Positions 7,127 through 7,471 of a DNA stretch of 7,471 bases are shown here, one piece after another. The translations under genes and the position numbers were made by a program. Within the stretch, counting starts at the first letter, position 1, and the number at the start of each line of letters is the position of its first letter. Location of the stretch: contig CAJVYT010000204.1 in the NCBI GenBank assembly GCA_913009765.1, positions 1-7,471 of the forward strand, in the 5' to 3' direction. This DNA is from an uncultured candidate division Zixibacteria bacterium. Its GTDB lineage: Bacteria; Zixibacteria; MSB-5A5; GN15; FEB-12. Below the pieces are notes generated by a model, which had not been told where the DNA came from, did no database searches, and saw only the letters and a program-made list of their open reading frames with translations.

Positions 7127-7143
7127 GTCATTCCCAACTTGGA
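7127..7143. repeat. TGTCATTCCCAACTTGG motif, possible dispersed repeat fragment
   Basis: The start TGTCATTCCC resembles the TGTCATCCCAAGC at 6966-6978, which covers the start of the glycosyltransferase gene, and shares TGTCAT with the element at 7052. It may be a fragment of a common intergenic repeat. Support is limited to these local similarities. Confidence 0.35.
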
Positions 7144-7177
7144 GGCTGTGTCACAATACGAATTTTCGCTATGTTAT

Positions 7178-7213
7178 CTCAGTAGGGCAGCATCCCTGTG
7201 ATCCCGCCCTACT
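7178..7213. repeat. GC-rich palindromic repeat, copy 1 (mixed arms)
   Basis: Outer arms AGTAGGGC (7181-7188) and GCCCTACT (7206-7213) are perfectly complementary. Inner arms ATC (7192-7194) and GAT (7200-7202) flank the loop CCTGT. Between them lies a 3x3 internal loop (AGC against CCC) in which only the middle G-C pair forms. Positions 7178-7202 match 7378-7402 with a single T/C difference, exactly 200 bp apart. The left half matches hairpin 7386-7408, while the right half (GATCCCGCC) matches the right arm of hairpin 7415-7437. Confidence 0.8.
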
Positions 7214-7214
7214 C

Positions 7215-7239
7215 GACGGGTGGACGGGTGGGGTACCCC
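7215..7239. repeat. Tandem GACGGGTG doublet followed by GGGGTACCCC palindrome
   Basis: GACGGGTG occurs twice head to tail at 7215-7222 and 7223-7230. It is followed, with one base shared, by a perfect 10-bp palindrome at 7230-7239. It lies directly after palindromic copy 1 and may be part of the same compound element. Confidence 0.6.
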
Positions 7240-7267
7240 TTGAGGCTTGTTGAAAAAGTCCAAAATA

Positions 7268-7309
7268 TGTTTCAAGACCCTTCAACTCCGCTCAGGGTGA
7301 CTTGAAACA
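7268..7309. repeat. Hairpin TGTTTCAAG/CTTGAAACA with inner ACCCT/AGGGT
   Basis: Nine perfect outer pairs (7268-7276 with 7301-7309) are followed by five inner pairs (7277-7281 with 7294-7298), a 2-nt bulge (GA) on the right side and a 12-nt loop. The loop and right arm contain the CTTCAACTCCGCTCAG core that also pairs with the downstream inverted copy at 7326-7347, so two alternative foldings exist. Confidence 0.65.
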
Positions 7310-7347
7310 CAACAACTTATAATATGTCATGCTGAGCGGAGTCGAAG
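7280..7347. repeat. Inverted pair of CTTCRACTCCGCTCAG-type repeats
   Basis: The left arm at 7280-7301 (CTTCAACTCCGCTCAG then GGTGAC) and the right arm at 7326-7347 (GTCATGCTGAGCGGAG then TCGAAG) are inverted copies agreeing at 19 of 22 positions, separated by 24 nt. The GTCATGCTGAGCGGAGTCGA core is, from general knowledge, a very common dispersed intergenic sequence in several bacterial phyla. Function is unknown. Confidence 0.75.
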
Positions 7348-7377
7348 TATGTTCCGAATTTAGAGGTTTATCAACAG

Positions 7378-7408
7378 CTCAGTAGGGCAGCATCCCTGCG
7401 ATGCTGCC
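7378..7408. repeat. GC-rich palindromic repeat, copy 2 (GGCAGCATC arms)
   Basis: The first 25 bases repeat 7178-7202 with one mismatch. Unlike copy 1, the arms GGCAGCATC (7386-7394) and GATGCTGCC (7400-7408) are perfectly complementary over nine pairs around the 5-nt loop CCTGC. Confidence 0.8.
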
Positions 7409-7414
7409 ATTTAA

Positions 7415-7437
7415 GGCGGGATCACAGGGATCCCGCC
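7415..7437. repeat. GC-rich palindromic repeat, copy 3 (GGCGGGATC arms)
   Basis: A perfect 9-bp inverted repeat, GGCGGGATC (7415-7423) and GATCCCGCC (7429-7437), encloses a 5-nt ACAGG loop. Its geometry is identical to copy 2, six bases upstream. CAGGG at 7425-7429 is complementary to CCCTG at 7394-7398 in the loop region of copy 2. The element abuts the adapter, so its natural right flank is missing. Confidence 0.8.
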
Positions 7438-7438
7438 C

Positions 7439-7471
7439 AGATCGGAAGAGCGTCGTGTAGGGAAAGAGGGT
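7439..7471. other. Illumina TruSeq read 1 (P5-side) adapter
   Basis: The segment starts AGATCGGAAGAGCGTC and matches the reverse complement of the TruSeq universal adapter for 33 bases, with a single mismatch at 7469 (G where T is expected). It is library-derived, not genomic. Together with the P7 side at 94-159 it brackets the assembled insert. Confidence 0.97.

Larger units (their letters stand above)
6981..7438. other. Gene-free repeat-rich region upstream of the glycosyltransferase gene
   Basis: This 458-bp stretch has no plausible coding frame. It holds several unrelated short inverted and direct repeats, listed separately, at higher GC than the genes around it. The part next to the glycosyltransferase (about 6981-7050) is AT-rich and would carry its promoter, but I could not identify convincing -35/-10 elements. 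The far end meets the read 1 adapter. Confidence 0.7.

Noticed and set aside
7178..7402. CRISPR array from the 25-nt repeats 200 bp apart
   Set aside because: There are only two copies, the spacing is too long, the segment between is filled with other repeats, and no cas genes are present.
6981..7438. Insertion sequence or transposon
   Set aside because: There is no transposase frame and no terminal inverted repeats bracketing a coding region. The elements are short non-coding repeats only.

Overview
The window reads as a complete assembled contig of a bacterial, probably environmental, AT-rich genome, with untrimmed Illumina library sequence at both ends. Positions 94-159 are a P7/TruSeq adapter with an 8-base index. 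Positions 1-93 are T-rich read-through noise beyond that adapter. Positions 7439-7471 are the opposite (P5/read 1) adapter with one mismatch. Only about 160-7438 is biological sequence. The likely source is a Gram-negative bacterium, possibly of the Bacteroidota/Ignavibacteriota/Chlorobi (FCB) neighbourhood. This rests on the style of the GcvT sequence, the low GC, the weak Shine-Dalgarno sites on several genes, and intergenic repeats of the TGTCATTGCGA and CTTCGACTCCGCTCAGCATGAC types. It is an inference, not a placement.

Layout: a leftward pair occupies 160-2869. gcvT (the glycine cleavage system aminomethyltransferase) is followed 43 bp downstream by a secreted peptidase-MA-like protein with C-terminal TPR repeats, cut off by the adapter. 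The peptidase-like domain keeps the SEGLA segment and the flanking helices but lacks an HExxH zinc motif, so it may be a non-catalytic relative. A 251-bp divergent intergenic region (2870-3120) separates this pair from a rightward three-gene cluster at 3121-5720. That cluster encodes a 63-residue PspC-domain membrane protein, an ABC ATPase beginning 6 bp later, and a large polytopic permease with a GTG start. Together they look like a membrane-stress or export module of unknown substrate. A leftward membrane glycosyltransferase of the GT87 (DUF2029) type converges on the permease with only 12 bp between stop codons.

The last ~460 bp of real sequence (about 6981-7438) contain no gene. They are a dense patchwork of short dispersed-type repeats and palindromes. 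These include a TGTCATTGCGA-type hairpin, an inverted pair of the CTTCRACTCCGCTCAG type, and a GC-rich palindrome family (AGTAGGGC / GGCAGCATC / GGCGGGATC) whose arms seem to have been exchanged between copies. The contig probably ended here because these repeats are multi-copy.

I see no convincing undescribed multi-gene system. The most useful observations are the adapter contamination, which gives false protein sequence at the end of one gene and a false small ORF, the zinc-motif-less peptidase-like protein, and the arm-swapped palindromic repeats.
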